A stretch of 64,000 nt of DNA from Cryoendolithus antarcticus (taxonomy: Eukaryota > Ascomycota > Dothideomycetes > Cladosporiales > Cladosporiaceae), in contig NAJO01000021.1 in NCBI GenBank assembly GCA_002077065.1, forward strand, positions 793,882 through 857,881, in the 5' to 3' direction. The notes under the pieces are model-generated. The model was not told where the DNA came from. It was given only the letters and a program-made list of their open reading frames with translations, and did no database searches. Shown here in pieces: positions 44,150 to 55,003 of this stretch. Within the stretch, counting starts at the first letter, position 1. Each line of letters begins with the position of its first letter. A program made the position numbers and the translations under genes.

Positions 44150-46112
44150 AGTAGTACGCCTACGGGCCGACTACGTCTCGGATGCGAAACGGGCCGACGT
44201 ACTTCGCGCTAAGCTTCTTCTTTTCGCCTTATAATCGCAGATTCTTTATTAATAATAGCACTTTATTACCGACCTTAAACGTTATCGACTTCTAACGCTT
44301 ATTCTAACGTATCTTCTACGACTCCTAAGCTATACGCTAACGCTCCGCGAGCGTCGCATATACGCTTCGTATGCTCCTTACACGCTTAGCCGCTACTAGC
44401 ACCCTCTCTTCCCGAGGTTCGTCTCGAATCGGGTTTCGAATGTTTAGATACTAACCGTATAATAGCTCGAATAGGCTTATGCGTGTCGCATGGTATATGC
44501 TATTATTAACTGCGAATTCCGCTTGCTAAAGCTTTATAGACCATTAGTCTTGTTCTTTAGACGAATAATAGCGTAGGTATTACTCTAATGTCTAATTCAT
44601 TCTTTCTATTTATCTATCTATCTATAGGTAGAAGGCTATGCTAAGCTTATGCTTTATATGCGCTTCAAATACGAAGTCGCTCTAGTACTAGCTTATGAAA
44701 ATCGAGCCTCGATTAGTTAATAGCCCTATTAGAACACTATACTAGCAAATAATACGCTCTATTAGGATCTACGTAAGCTCTACGCTTATATAGCGCTTAG
44801 TGGTTAGCATATATAGATTTATCTTTATATATCTGTCGACAATTACTAAGATAGCATTATACTTCTAGTTATTATAAGTACTCGAAGGCAGATTAGTGAT
44901 TATATCTATAGTTAACTCCTACTATGGTCTATCCGGTATACGTAGCGCCTACGCGTCGCCGTACGGCCAATAGCGCCTTGCTTTTATATACTCGTAGTTT
45001 AAGCATGTCGCTATACGCTCTTCGATATCTTTAGCTAAGGAAGGCCACTAATATTTGCGCTATAGCAGCTTTTCTGTCTTATTATAACCGAAGTGACCTG
45101 CAAGTTCATTATTATAATGAATGCGCATGAGCTCCACGCGCGTAGCGCTATTATCTAGCACGTATAACGCGTTATTATAGTACTAGAGCCTATTAGCTTC
45201 ATGCTACGCATGTTCCTCGCCTACTAGGCGCTTACGAAGCGTAGGTAACTCACTATCGCTTTTCTATAGTATCTTAAATAGGCTAGCTAAGTTATCTACT
45301 AGGCCTCTAAAAGAGTCTTCTATTCTTACTACTATATTCACTACTACTCGAATTATGACTGCGTATAGCGTATCGCCTACGGTTCGTAATCGGTTATCTT
45401 ATTATCATGCCCGAACCCGGCCAATAATTAGAGCTAGGTCCGAGGAGGTTTCCTATACTACTAATTTGTTTTATAGTATAGGTAGTAGATAGGGAACCGC
45501 CTACGAGTCGCCTACGTAGTCTAGTCTTTACGAGGGTGCGTCGGCTAGGTTTAACTTGCCTAAGCGATGCTTAATAGCAAGGTCGAATAAAGCTAAAAAG
45601 GTAGCCTACCTAGCTTACCTTCTATTAAGCTACTTTACTCCTATAAAACCACGGAGATTGTTATGATCGGTTAGCACTTGCACCGCATGCGCTACGCCTT
45701 CGAGGTAGTAGCGGAACTGCTTAAAACCCTCGACAATCGCTAATAACTCTCTATTATAGGTCTCATAATTTTGCTCTACTAGAATAAGCTTTCTCGACTA
45801 GAATACGATAGGATACTACCCCGTATACTCCTCGCCTTCGTATAGCAGCTATAATAGTATCGCCGTAATAGCAAACTACGAAGCATCTATTTCTATATAG
45901 AGCTTCGCTTTAGGGTTATAATATCGCAATATAGGCGCCTACGTAAAGGCTACTTTTATTATGCGGAATATATGCTCTTCTCCTACGCCCTATTCTAGTA
46001 GGCCAGTCTTTTTCCTATTCTTTGCACCCTTAGTCAAGCTCGTAAGTAGAGCGACAATCTAGGAATACGAACGAATGAACCTTCGATAAAAGTTAGCGAA
46101 GCCTAGTATAAG
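44150..46112 (-). mobile_element. Ty3/gypsy-type retrotransposon pol remnant
   Basis: Minus-strand translation with stops gives the expected order. The RT/RNase H boundary block GFANFYRRFIRSYS lies at about 46106-46065 and an RNase H block LTDHNNLRGF near 45680-45645. The zinc-binding block of integrase, ELAGHFGYNKTEKLL, is near 45115-45060, and the integrase C-terminal GDxVLL/NLR and KYVGPFRI blocks are near 44275-44180. All blocks carry in-frame stops, mostly TAG/TAA where Gln or Trp codons would be, as RIP produces. Upstream of the FYRRF block (above 46112) the catalytic RT part is missing. The element is dead. Confidence 0.8.
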
Positions 46113-46290
46113 GGGCGAGCCCTAGGACAAAGACACGGGCTTCGCCCGTACGATACTATATCCGTATATAGGAGGCCGCTCCTTTTGTTACGGACTTAGC
46201 GTAGAACCTCTCTTCCTCCGATATCGAACTTGCTATATACTACGTTAAGCCTTAGTATATACGTTACTCACCCGTAACACTCTCTTAGCT
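46113..46290 (+). repeat. LTR-like fragment abutting the broken pol
   Basis: Matches the 3' half of the repeat at 56360-56660: shared landmarks are a GCGAG..CTAG..GA start, ACTTAGCGTAGAAC, a CTTCC-rich run, ATATCGAACTT and TATATACGTT. It begins just where recognisable RT sequence ends, so either the element was truncated by recombination or another copy inserted here. Confidence 0.5.
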
Positions 46291-46424
46291 AGGAGCCTCG
46301 TACTTAACTTATATATAGGAGTTACTAATTAGAATATATTACCTACGCTTTACGTTTACCTAACTAGACTACCTAAAGATAATATATTAAGACTAACTAA
46401 TATAGTAATATCTTTAAGGGAAAT

Positions 46425-46510
46425 ATCTCGTAGTATATCGAACGTAGTTAGACTAAGTACTAGGTCTACTATAAAGCTAATTACTACTTCGTAGTAATTA
46501 CGTAGGTTTT
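46425..46510 (+). repeat. LTR-like 5' fragment
   Basis: Carries ATATCTCGTAGTATATCGAACG and CTAATTACTACTTC, the 5' landmarks of the copy at 56360-56660. It lies to the right of the 3' fragment at 46113-46290, so the pieces are out of order relative to an intact copy. Confidence 0.45.
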
Positions 46511-47309
46511 ACGCCTATAAAATATACGTACTACTAAGTCGTTATATACCTAGCTACTCTAAGTCTATATACTAGCTTCTCCTATATTACTAATCTTCTA
46601 CCCCGGACCTTTAGCGTTCCTCTAATATTATATAAGGACTAACTATCGTAGGCCGAGGTACTTTAGGAACCTAAGTTATAGATCGTAGAATAAGCTTACT
46701 AAGATACTAGATAGAAAGATCCGATTAACTAGGCTATACTCTTTATCTAGAACATTAATCTATCTATATATAAATTAATTATAGAGATATTACTTTCTTA
46801 TATAATACTAACTAACTTACTAATATAACCGACTTACTTATAAACTATATTTTACTAAAATTAGTATTTAAATGTCGCTATTATATATTATATACGTCGT
46901 AAGCGACGTACTAGTAGAAAGTGTCCGACTTGCTTATATATCTAACTTACTTATGAACTACGTTAAAGAAGAGCTAAATTTAGGGTGTCGCATGCTCTAG
47001 AATATTACGTAGAAAGAACCCTTAGCTCTATCTACGATTCTACGGAGCTTAGGAGTCTAATAGATAGAGACATTATCTCCTATAATCTAGAGGCGGTGTT
47101 TAAGGCCGTAGTGACATTCGTCCTCGTATCGATTGGGCGCGTTTTTAATATCTAGCCGGGGTAGTTGTTGAGGGGTAGCTGAGTCAGCCCGACGAAGATT
47201 CGACGATCGTTTCTTAGTAAGACAATAAGATTTGTCGGCTTTCGAACTTATCGCGCTGCTATCTCCTCACCAGTGGCGAACCGTCGTACGTTGGCTTCTT
47301 AAACACGAC

Positions 47310-49402
47310 ATGGAGGATGACAGAAACATCAAAACAGGACGTGGTGCAACGTCGTGCACAAGTTGCCGCCAAGCCAAGGTAAGCAGAAATGCAACAAGAT
47401 ACGGGGCTGAAAATGACGAAGAGACAGCACAAATGCGACCTGCGCGTCCGGTACCCTGCGCCCTGTACCAAGTGTGAGCAACGAGACCTGCAGTGTAAAG
47501 CCGACTCCAAATTCAAAAGGGTCCCTGCGCGGAGGTGAGACCTCTGGCCTTTATATTGATGCCGCTCATGTATTTCGCAGCCGTTTACAGCATCTCCAGT
47601 CGCAGATCGAGCAACTGAAGCGAGCCCAGGATGTTGATGCGATCATCACAGGACACCAAGTCTCTTCCGCCGTTCACCAAAAAATCTTAAGACAGGCAAA
47701 TTCAAACTCGGAGTCTGCGGAATCTACCCACAATAGTCAAGAGGAGAGACCATCAGGGACAAATTCGGATGGCCATCCGGATCCATGGCTGCAGCTCCAA
47801 GGCACATCTTCATCGACCACGTACAGTATTGCAGACTTGGTCTTCACATCTACCGACATCACCTGGCTATTTCAAAGCTTCGAAATGCTTTACTATCCTC
47901 ATTTTCGCATCTTGCACCCTGTTACATCCTTGACCGAGACCCATGGACGTAGCGAGCTACTGTTCTGGACCATTGTTCTTATAGCTTCACGCTACGATCG
48001 ACGTTTTAGCGACCGGTACGCCCGTCTTTTGACTGCCCATCGCGCGCTCCTAGCGAATACAACCTTCGAGACTGTGCAGTCTTTGTCGGATCTCCAAGCC
48101 ATACTCATGACGTGCACGTGGCCGGGGGAGGTACTCGGCCAACTACGCGACCCCAGCTGGATGCGACTAGGTTTGGCTATAAGTGCTGCTCGACAGATGG
48201 GGCTCGACAAAGAGGCTGACGAGATATTCTTTGGTCAGAGGCGAGCATGCTATCAGCTCGGAAAATACCCCTCGCAAATTCGGAGATTGACGTGGCTCAA
48301 GTGTTTCGAGTTGGATATTCAGTTGAGCTGCTGGCACGGCCTCCTACCCACACTGACCAGCCCAGAAAGCTTGCAGACTATGGCTTCCTTCAACAGCACT
48401 GCGGCCGTCTCCTCAGAATATGCAACAATTATCGAAATACATCGCCAAACGGGAATGTACCTCAGCGCGCTCGGAGATGGCCTCGCTACAACCTTGTCCC
48501 CTTCACTAGTTCGTCTGCATCACCGGGCGCTGACCAACGTCAAGATCACCCACGCACAGGGCTGGACGATCAACGCAGAGATAGCTCTGCAAGCAGCGCA
48601 AGTGTACTTGTTTGCTCTGTGTGTGGTCAGGCTGGATCGAGAAGTCAATACGTCATTCGATATACCAAAGTCCATCCGCTCCGATACATCGTTTCTGCAG
48701 GAGATTCTAGCTGGGACACAATCAAGCGCGGTGCAGCTAATCTGCCTCCTCACGAGTTTATCGGAACAACGCAACAGTATTGGTGTCGAGCAAGTGAAAG
48801 ACTCGCACCCTTTATCTGGCACTCCGAAAATTGTTTCATGCATCGCTTTCTTCGCCGCCGTGGTCTTGCTCAAGTATCTTGAGAGCGCCCATGAAACGCT
48901 CAAGCAGGAAGACGTCGAAGCAGCGCGGACTGCCATCAGCAGCGTACACAGAATGTTCACCTGCTGTCCGACCTCTGCCGAGCATGCTAGTGCGGCTGGG
49001 ACTCTTGAATGTGCGGGTCGTGCGATAGGGAACCGTTCAGCGTGCATTCCATCATTCATCACTACACGGATGGGCGCCTCCATACTACATAACGTCATTT
49101 GGATGAGCGGTATGTTGCGCGGGCGGGACAAAGATCCAGAATTTTCTGAGGTGCTGACGGTAGAGGCGGTGTCTGATGGTCCGCCGCACGAACACGAATT
49201 GCGGGGCGTTGCGTCAACACCAATTGCAGCACCTGAGGCTTTTGATGGTGGAGCACAAGCAGAATTTGTATCTCATTTCCCCTTCGGTGTCTGGGATGAT
49301 GCGCTTTATGATGGCTGGACTGAGAGCTGGAATGATGACTGGATGGAGTACAGAGGACTCGGATCTGATATAGATCTGAATGCTCTGCTACACAGTCTAT
49401 GA
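47310..49402 (+). CDS. Zn2Cys6 transcription factor with fungal middle homology region
   Basis: Nuclear regulator of 665 residues in three exons: 47310-47378, 47428-47534 and 47581-49402. Introns are very short, 49 bp (GTAAGC to CAG) and 46 bp (GTGAGA to CAG). Seen: splicing rebuilds the binuclear cluster CTSCRQAKHKCDLRVRYPAP continuing CTKCEQRDLQC, with Cys spacing 2-6-9-2-6. A basic linker and a coiled-coil dimerisation helix follow (RLQHLQSQIEQLKRAQDVDA). The fungal-specific transcription factor domain spans about 160-520 (FEMLYYPHFRILHPV, ASRYDRRFSDRYARLLTAHR, WLKCFELDIQLSCWHGLLP). The C-terminus is acidic and Trp-rich (WDDALYDGWTESWNDDWMEY), a plausible activation domain. The start lies only about 190 bp from the RIP island. 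It is convergent with the RTA1 gene and is a candidate local regulator of this block. Confidence 0.92.
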
Positions 49403-49555
49403 GCAGAACGTAGAAGACATATTATCCTGACAGCGCACAATGGAGATGACTCCTTCCACCGGTATCAAACAGTCGCGTAGTTGCAACTTCTCTAGCTTCC
49501 ACGCCGCCTCCTGAGAAGAACGAGACACAATCACCCTATCGTCAGCCCCACCACT

Positions 49556-50618
49556 CTAAACAGAGACCTTCTCATCACCTTTACCTTTCGCTGTCACAGA
49601 CCAAGTCGCCGCTGTCCAAGATCCCGAAAAGCAGATGCCAGGATGACACGCAGTCAAGGCCAACACTGCCATGATGATCATTGCACCTTCGAGGATCATG
49701 AAGCTGACTTGATTGTTTGCCAACGATCCGTGGAAACCACCGGATAACTCAGCAACTCTGAAGCAAGATCGGATGAATATCGTCAGTGTCGCGAAGGATA
49801 GGGTCCATTGGAACGCTCTAAGCCACAGAGACTCGGTAATCTCGCGGAATCGATTCTCCGGTCGTTTTCGTGCGTTGCGGACCCTGTATGCGAAGTGTAG
49901 AGCCAGAGTTGAGAAGAATGCGAGGGACACCACCTGGAATGATAGTCCAGCGATCATGATGTTGATGCCCGTCTGACTTGACGATTGGATTGTCGCCCCA
50001 CTGGCAATAGCGCCACCAGCAGCCTGAAGGACGAGAGCGACGAAGTCGCTCGTGATGAAGATGATGGTGTAGGTGCGTGGCTTGAAGCTAGAAAGGTCTT
50101 CGCCGTGTATCACCACCAGGCGCGCCAGACATAGGTAGACTCCAGCTGAGAGGAAAGCCGGACCGATGGTGAGGCATACCAGAGACATAAGGAAGGGATT
50201 GTCAGGGAACGGGTTCTGGGACAGCATGATCCTCCCGATGTATCCTGGCCAATCGACATGTCAGCCAAGCATTCGTCTTCAGAGGTCAAAGCGAGAGACA
50301 TAACCTCGCGTTGCGGCACGCACCTATGATCTCTAGCAGCACTCCGCTTGAGATGGCAACCATGAATCCCCACGTCTTCTTCCAAATTCCAAGACCGAGT
50401 TGCGCTAAAAGGACGAGTCCAAAGATGGCGACGTAGAAAGTATTGCCCGCCATTGAAGGAATGTAAGTAGTGTGTGCCAGGTTGACAGTGAGGGTGCTGT
50501 TGATGTAGAGTTGCGTAGGGCAGATGGTGAGGTTGCATGCCTGCGGATCGATGTTCGTCGGATCGATAATTGTGCCATTTGGAAAAGTCGCAAGCGTGCC
50601 ATTCAGGAAATGCACCAT
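49556..50618 (-). CDS. RTA1-like seven-transmembrane protein
   Basis: Fungal lipid-translocating-exporter / RTA1 family. Exon 1 (50618-50324) and exon 2 (50244-49556) are joined over a 79-bp intron (50323-50245, GTGCGT to CAG); 327 residues. Seen: an extracellular N-terminus with several N-glycosylation sequons, then seven hydrophobic segments. EIIGYIGRIML, rebuilt across the splice, and FKPRTYTIIFITSDFVALVL (third/fourth helix with the family's D) are hallmarks, followed by QAAGGAIAS. Family members (RTA1, RSB1, RTM1) are linked to resistance to toxic lipids or drugs and to lipid asymmetry. The gene is convergent with the Zn2Cys6 gene (about 150 bp between stops) and divergent from the copper-monooxygenase fusion. 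Substrate unknown. Confidence 0.9.
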
Positions 50619-51848
50619 GTCGAGATTCTGACGGTCAGGGAGGTTGCAAGCTGAGGACTTGTAGGCTTTGTTAGGTGCCGATGGATGTCGACCACAAGAA
50701 GCCCAGTGTTTATTGGTTGGAGAGGTAAGAGGCCTTTGGAGTCGGGCTGTCTGATGGAGAACTGTGTGGTCGAGAAGACGACGGCCGGTGTACTTGTATG
50801 CTCACCATGATGAGCCAACGAAAAGAATTTGCCATGCCCGCAAGATTGTGCTTGGGAGGAGGCATACTGCTGTTGCGATTGTCGGAGGACTCGAGCGTGT
50901 TCGAAAGCCAGACAGCGTCGTCCGCAAGAACCATGCCACCCGAGTCCGAGTAGACGATCAGTGCGAAAGGTATCATTACCTTACGCCGCTAAATTGGGGA
51001 TACGGTCTCACATCCTACAACCGGCCATGAACCCACCCACAGGCTAACCCACATCGGAGCAGACCAGAGAAGCTGCACCCGTGGAGCGAAAAGCGCAGAT
51101 TGCGAGTCTCGGAGCTGGCCTGTGACTAGCCGCTTTGCTCACGGGGGGCCAAGTCCGCAGCGGAGAGCTTTTGCGACCTCATTCCTCAATGCCCACAGCC
51201 ACCATTGCACAGCAGGAAGGCACCAAGCGAGATGGAAACCACGGCTAGAGCCTGGGGAGTGGCACGCGCGGATAACGTACATTGCGCGTCTGCAGTGGCG
51301 GTGATTGGCGGGCATGGAAACAAGGCTCCTGATCGCCTGTCTTACTCTGACAAGCCTTGGTATGCCGGGCAGCGACATGCGGTACGAAGGATCGCATTGG
51401 CGTGTGATTTGTTCGCCAATCAGCAGGAAAGATAACATGTACCTCTACAACGCAGCACGAGGCGCAGCTCTGCTGATGCTTCTGACCATACAGTAGCCGG
51501 GTTTGTTGCGTGGCAGCCAACGCTGCCAAGTCTAGAGACTTGCGAGTATCGCATCACATCTGCGATTTCTACGAGCGGTGCAGCTCAGCTGATAATCCTT
51601 ATCTTGCTGCCTGCGCTGACGCATTAATCTGACTAACCGCTCGCGCTGGGAATGCGACATTGGTATGAAGAAGATCGAGCTCCCCGAAGACAGAGCACAC
51701 GTCCTGTTCATGCTGGAGGTCTAGTCGACTGTATCGAGAATCTCCTCGAAGAAGAAGAAACGGCACTGGGTTATCGCATATGAATCTACTGCTCTCACTC
51801 TACAACACTTTGTACCGAGCACATTCGCTTCAGCACCTGAATTCGAAG
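50619..51848. other. Divergent intergenic region (RTA1 / DOMON-monooxygenase)
   Basis: About 1.2 kb between two head-to-head starts. No gene is supported; short frames on both strands lack domains. Both promoters lie here, so the two genes could share regulation. Confidence 0.4.
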
Positions 51849-54641
51849 ATGCTGCTGGCTCACTTCGCGCTCTGCCTACTTCCAGCGGCAGCTTTAGCTA
51901 TCGGCCCAAGCAACAATAGTCTGGCCTGGATCCCATTTGACCCCACACAATTTGACGGGAATGCTGTCCTCGATTCGAACGGCCAAGTTCAACTCTTTTG
52001 GAAGAATGGGGCCGACCATTCGACGTTCGGTATCGCCTCGCAATCCACTGGCTACCTTGCCCTAGGTTTCAGTGAGACCGGCGCGATGACTGGCGCCGAT
52101 ATGGCTGTAGCTTACATTGGTGACAATGGCAGCTTCGTGTTCGAAAACCGTCATGCAACGGGTTTTGTCACTCCTCAAGTCTCTCTGGACCAAACGGATA
52201 ACATGCGGCTCAAAGCAGGAGGTCAAGCGAACGGAGTGACTTCCTTTATTTTCGAGAAAAAGAACAAGGCCAACTGTCTTCAAGACCAGGCTGACGTTGC
52301 CAACGACTCTTGGCAGTGGTTCATTTATGCGTTTTCAGATCAGAACACGTTTGCTCAGCATGCAGCGGGCGACATGGGCAAGCAGTACATCAAGCTAGGC
52401 ACTGGCAACACCGTATCTCTGAACGACGCACGAAATGTCAGCAATTCCAAGTACCTCACCGTCGTTCAGCCCGAAGTGGCGCTTCCTACGGATGAGACTA
52501 CTTATTGCTATACGCTTCAGAAAATGCCGGCCACGAATAAAAGCTTCTTGATCGGGGAGCGACCCCAGCCGTCGAGTCCACTGCTGCATCATCTAGTACT
52601 CTATGCCTGCTATGGTCCTGCCGACCAGTACGTGGACATGCTTGGTAAAGCGCCTAATTGCGACTGGCAAAACTTCTCCAACCCTTGTACCGGTTTCGTG
52701 ACAGAGTGGGCACCCGGGATGTCGGCTCGCACGTTCGAGGAAGGATTTGGTAAACCGTTCGGCACAGAGTTCTATGAGTATGCGATGCTGGAGACTCATT
52801 ACAACAACCCCCAAGGTCTTGCGGGCCAGAAAGCTTCTACCAATTACACATTTCTTTACACCGACCAGCAGGTCGGGACTGAGATAGGGACTTTGACCTT
52901 AGGCGACATGCAGGTGAGTGGATGGTTCATGAACCCTGGCAAGCCGTTGGTGGCTCATTCAACGATCTGCACGCCCGAATGTACCGAGCGCTGGCCTTCT
53001 GAAGGTATCACAGCCGTCTCAGTCTTCCACCACATGCACTACCGTGGTCGCAATGCCCGTGTACAGATTGTTCGAAATGGCACAGAGATTGCCCCTTTGT
53101 CATCCCTTCACGACTTTGAGTACGGCTATCAGTATTCCAAAGCCTTGAACAACATCAAGCTACTGCCAGGCGACCAGCTCATCACCACCTGCGAGTACAA
53201 CACCTTGAATGATACAGCACCAGTCCCTGGCGGTCAATCAAGTAGAGACGAGATGTGCTTTGCTTGGGTTGACTACTACCCCCTGAATAACGTCCTCGGC
53301 TGCACGCAGATTAACCCACAACTCTCGGACCCCTCCCAACCGAACGAGACGGTAGCGATGTGCCTGCAGTCTTCTGCACAATCGCCGGATATATACGCTT
53401 CGACTTCCTTCACATCTTCCTTCCAGCATCTCCCAGTCTCTGGTAACAATTGCACGGACAACTCTTTCACCGCACTTGGTGGAGCGGCGGTCGTGAAGAC
53501 TTGTCCAGAGAAAGACATCTGTTTTTCCCTCAATATTCCTCAGCAGTCGACAAGCTCTGGGCCAGGTGACATCTTTTTCCAGCTGTCGGCTCCAACGACT
53601 TATTCCTGGGTCGCGCTTGCACAAGGCACGATGATGAGCAACGCGAACATGTTCCTTATGCACAGTTCCGCTAGCGGCAAGAACGTGACACTGTCGCCGC
53701 GGATGGCACCAGGACATCAAATGCCCGTCTTCAACGATGCTGCCGACATCACTCTACTCGAAGGCTCTGGTATATCGAATGGCATCATGACGGCCAATGT
53801 CCGATGCAGAAACTGTACCAAATGGACCACAGGAGAGATGAGTCTCCAGGACAGCAGTACTGCCTGGCTGTATGCACATCTGCAAGGACAGCCTGTCAAC
53901 TCTGATGACAAGACCGTTCCGATATCCAAGCACGATGGGGAAGGCGGATTTCAATGGGATCTGTCGCATGCTACTGGAGGTCCAGATGTCAACCCTTTCA
54001 CAAGCGCCGGAGCGAACGTAACGTCCTCGTCAAGTGCCGCGGGAATTCAGACAAACACGCGTATGGCACAAGCTCATGGTGCTCTGGCCTCGATCGCTTT
54101 CGTCGCACTATTTCCCACTGGTGCTATTCTTGTTCGTCTGGCCAACTTCCGTGAGCTAGTGTGGGCTCATGGCGGCCTGCAAGTCTTCAGCTATGCTATC
54201 TTCGCCACTGCTGGTGGTCTTGGAATCTTCATCGGGAATCAAGATGCTTCCCTGCAAGAGCCTCATGCCATCATCGGCATGATCCTGCTAGGAGCTCTCT
54301 TCTTCATGCCTCTTGCTGGTACCATCCACCATAGATTATACCAAAAGTTGCAGGGGCGCACTTTGTGGTCCTACGCCCACATCTTCACGGGACGGATCGG
54401 AGTGGTGCTCGGCATGATCAATGGCGGTCTTGGCCTTCAGCTGGCTAACACTGGAAGAGCATACATCACTGTTTACAGTGTGTTTGCTGGCCTCATGGGT
54501 GCGATATATGTCAGCGTGATGGTCTTCGACGAATACAAGCGCGTTAGGACGTCTTCGAAACCTGCCACGGCTTCCTCGTCAGCTTCAGCCGAGTCGAACA
54601 AACTTGATGGTGATGTCAGCGAGGGGAGTACAGGTCAGTAG
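51849..54641 (+). CDS. DOMON / copper monooxygenase (DBH-PHM type) / DOMON / cytochrome b561 fusion
   Basis: Single-exon secretory-pathway membrane protein of 930 residues, starting at the ATG that opens a clean signal peptide (MLLAHFALCLLPAAALA); an in-frame ATG at 51780 would add 23 residues. Seen in order: DOMON 1 (about 25-170, TGYLALGFSETGAMTGADM), then the two halves of a type II ascorbate-dependent copper monooxygenase (about 210-500). All copper ligands of the DBH/PHM family have counterparts: LLHHLVLYACYG, LETHYNNP, VFHHMHYRGR and DEMCFAWVDYYP (His-His, His, His-x-His, Met). A second DOMON-like beta domain (about 530-700) follows. The C-terminal cytochrome b561 / ferric-reductase-type bundle (about 735-905) has four His in AHGALAS, WAHGGLQ, EPHAIIG and YAHIFTG. 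Inference: the b561 module passes electrons across the membrane to the DOMON haem or copper site. Substrate unknown. N-glycosylation sites are many. Confidence 0.88.
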   Translation: MLLAHFALCLLPAAALAIGPSNNSLAWIPFDPTQFDGNAVLDSNGQVQLFWKNGADHSTFGIASQSTGYLALGFSETGAMTGADMAVAYIGDNGSFVFENRHATGFVTPQVSLDQTDNMRLKAGGQANGVTSFIFEKKNKANCLQDQADVANDSWQWFIYAFSDQNTFAQHAAGDMGKQYIKLGTGNTVSLNDARNVSNSKYLTVVQPEVALPTDETTYCYTLQKMPATNKSFLIGERPQPSSPLLHHLVLYACYGPADQYVDMLGKAPNCDWQNFSNPCTGFVTEWAPGMSARTFEEGFGKPFGTEFYEYAMLETHYNNPQGLAGQKASTNYTFLYTDQQVGTEIGTLTLGDMQVSGWFMNPGKPLVAHSTICTPECTERWPSEGITAVSVFHHMHYRGRNARVQIVRNGTEIAPLSSLHDFEYGYQYSKALNNIKLLPGDQLITTCEYNTLNDTAPVPGGQSSRDEMCFAWVDYYPLNNVLGCTQINPQLSDPSQPNETVAMCLQSSAQSPDIYASTSFTSSFQHLPVSGNNCTDNSFTALGGAAVVKTCPEKDICFSLNIPQQSTSSGPGDIFFQLSAPTTYSWVALAQGTMMSNANMFLMHSSASGKNVTLSPRMAPGHQMPVFNDAADITLLEGSGISNGIMTANVRCRNCTKWTTGEMSLQDSSTAWLYAHLQGQPVNSDDKTVPISKHDGEGGFQWDLSHATGGPDVNPFTSAGANVTSSSSAAGIQTNTRMAQAHGALASIAFVALFPTGAILVRLANFRELVWAHGGLQVFSYAIFATAGGLGIFIGNQDASLQEPHAIIGMILLGALFFMPLAGTIHHRLYQKLQGRTLWSYAHIFTGRIGVVLGMINGGLGLQLANTGRAYITVYSVFAGLMGAIYVSVMVFDEYKRVRTSSKPATASSSASAESNKLDGDVSEGSTGQ

Positions 54642-55003
54642 GTCTTCGACTATGGAAGCATATCTAGGATATACACTCCACGTAGACCTTGGGGTTTGTA
54701 ATTTTCGCAACTCGTGGGCATGAATAATGATGGAAACAACGCAATTTATCAGGGAAATACAGCCGACTGTCGCTACTGCTCGCAGAAAACACGGGAGAGA
54801 TGTTTTGTCGGGTGGAGGCTTCCATTACATCGTAGGGGATGCGCGATCACAGTCGCGTTGAGTCAGGGATGAGGTCGCACATCGGCCGTAGCGTTGGTGT
54901 CTATGGCTGAAGTCTCTGGGACTGGAAAATCAAGACATCCACCTGAGCCATTCGTTTCCTTGCCGTCTGTCGAGTTGTCGTCGGAAACGATGCAGTAAGA
55001 AAG
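54642..55003. other. Convergent 3' region
   Basis: About 360 bp between the fusion gene and the Ser/Thr-rich gene, which are convergent. Nothing recognised. Confidence 0.4.

Larger units (their letters stand above)
41151..47120. repeat. RIP-degraded AT-rich repeat island
   Basis: Six kilobases with no open frame of note. In the left part (about 41160-42660) the dinucleotides CA and TG are almost absent while TA is very common and CpG remains: for example 41281-41460 contains no CA and no TG by eye. This is the footprint of repeat-induced point mutation acting on CpA. The middle part (about 42.7-46.1 kb) is less extreme and still reads as broken transposon coding sequence, so the island is a mosaic of ages. 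The right part, 46.15-47.0 kb, is again strongly CA-poor. The right boundary is near 47120, shortly before the Zn2Cys6 gene. Confidence 0.85.
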
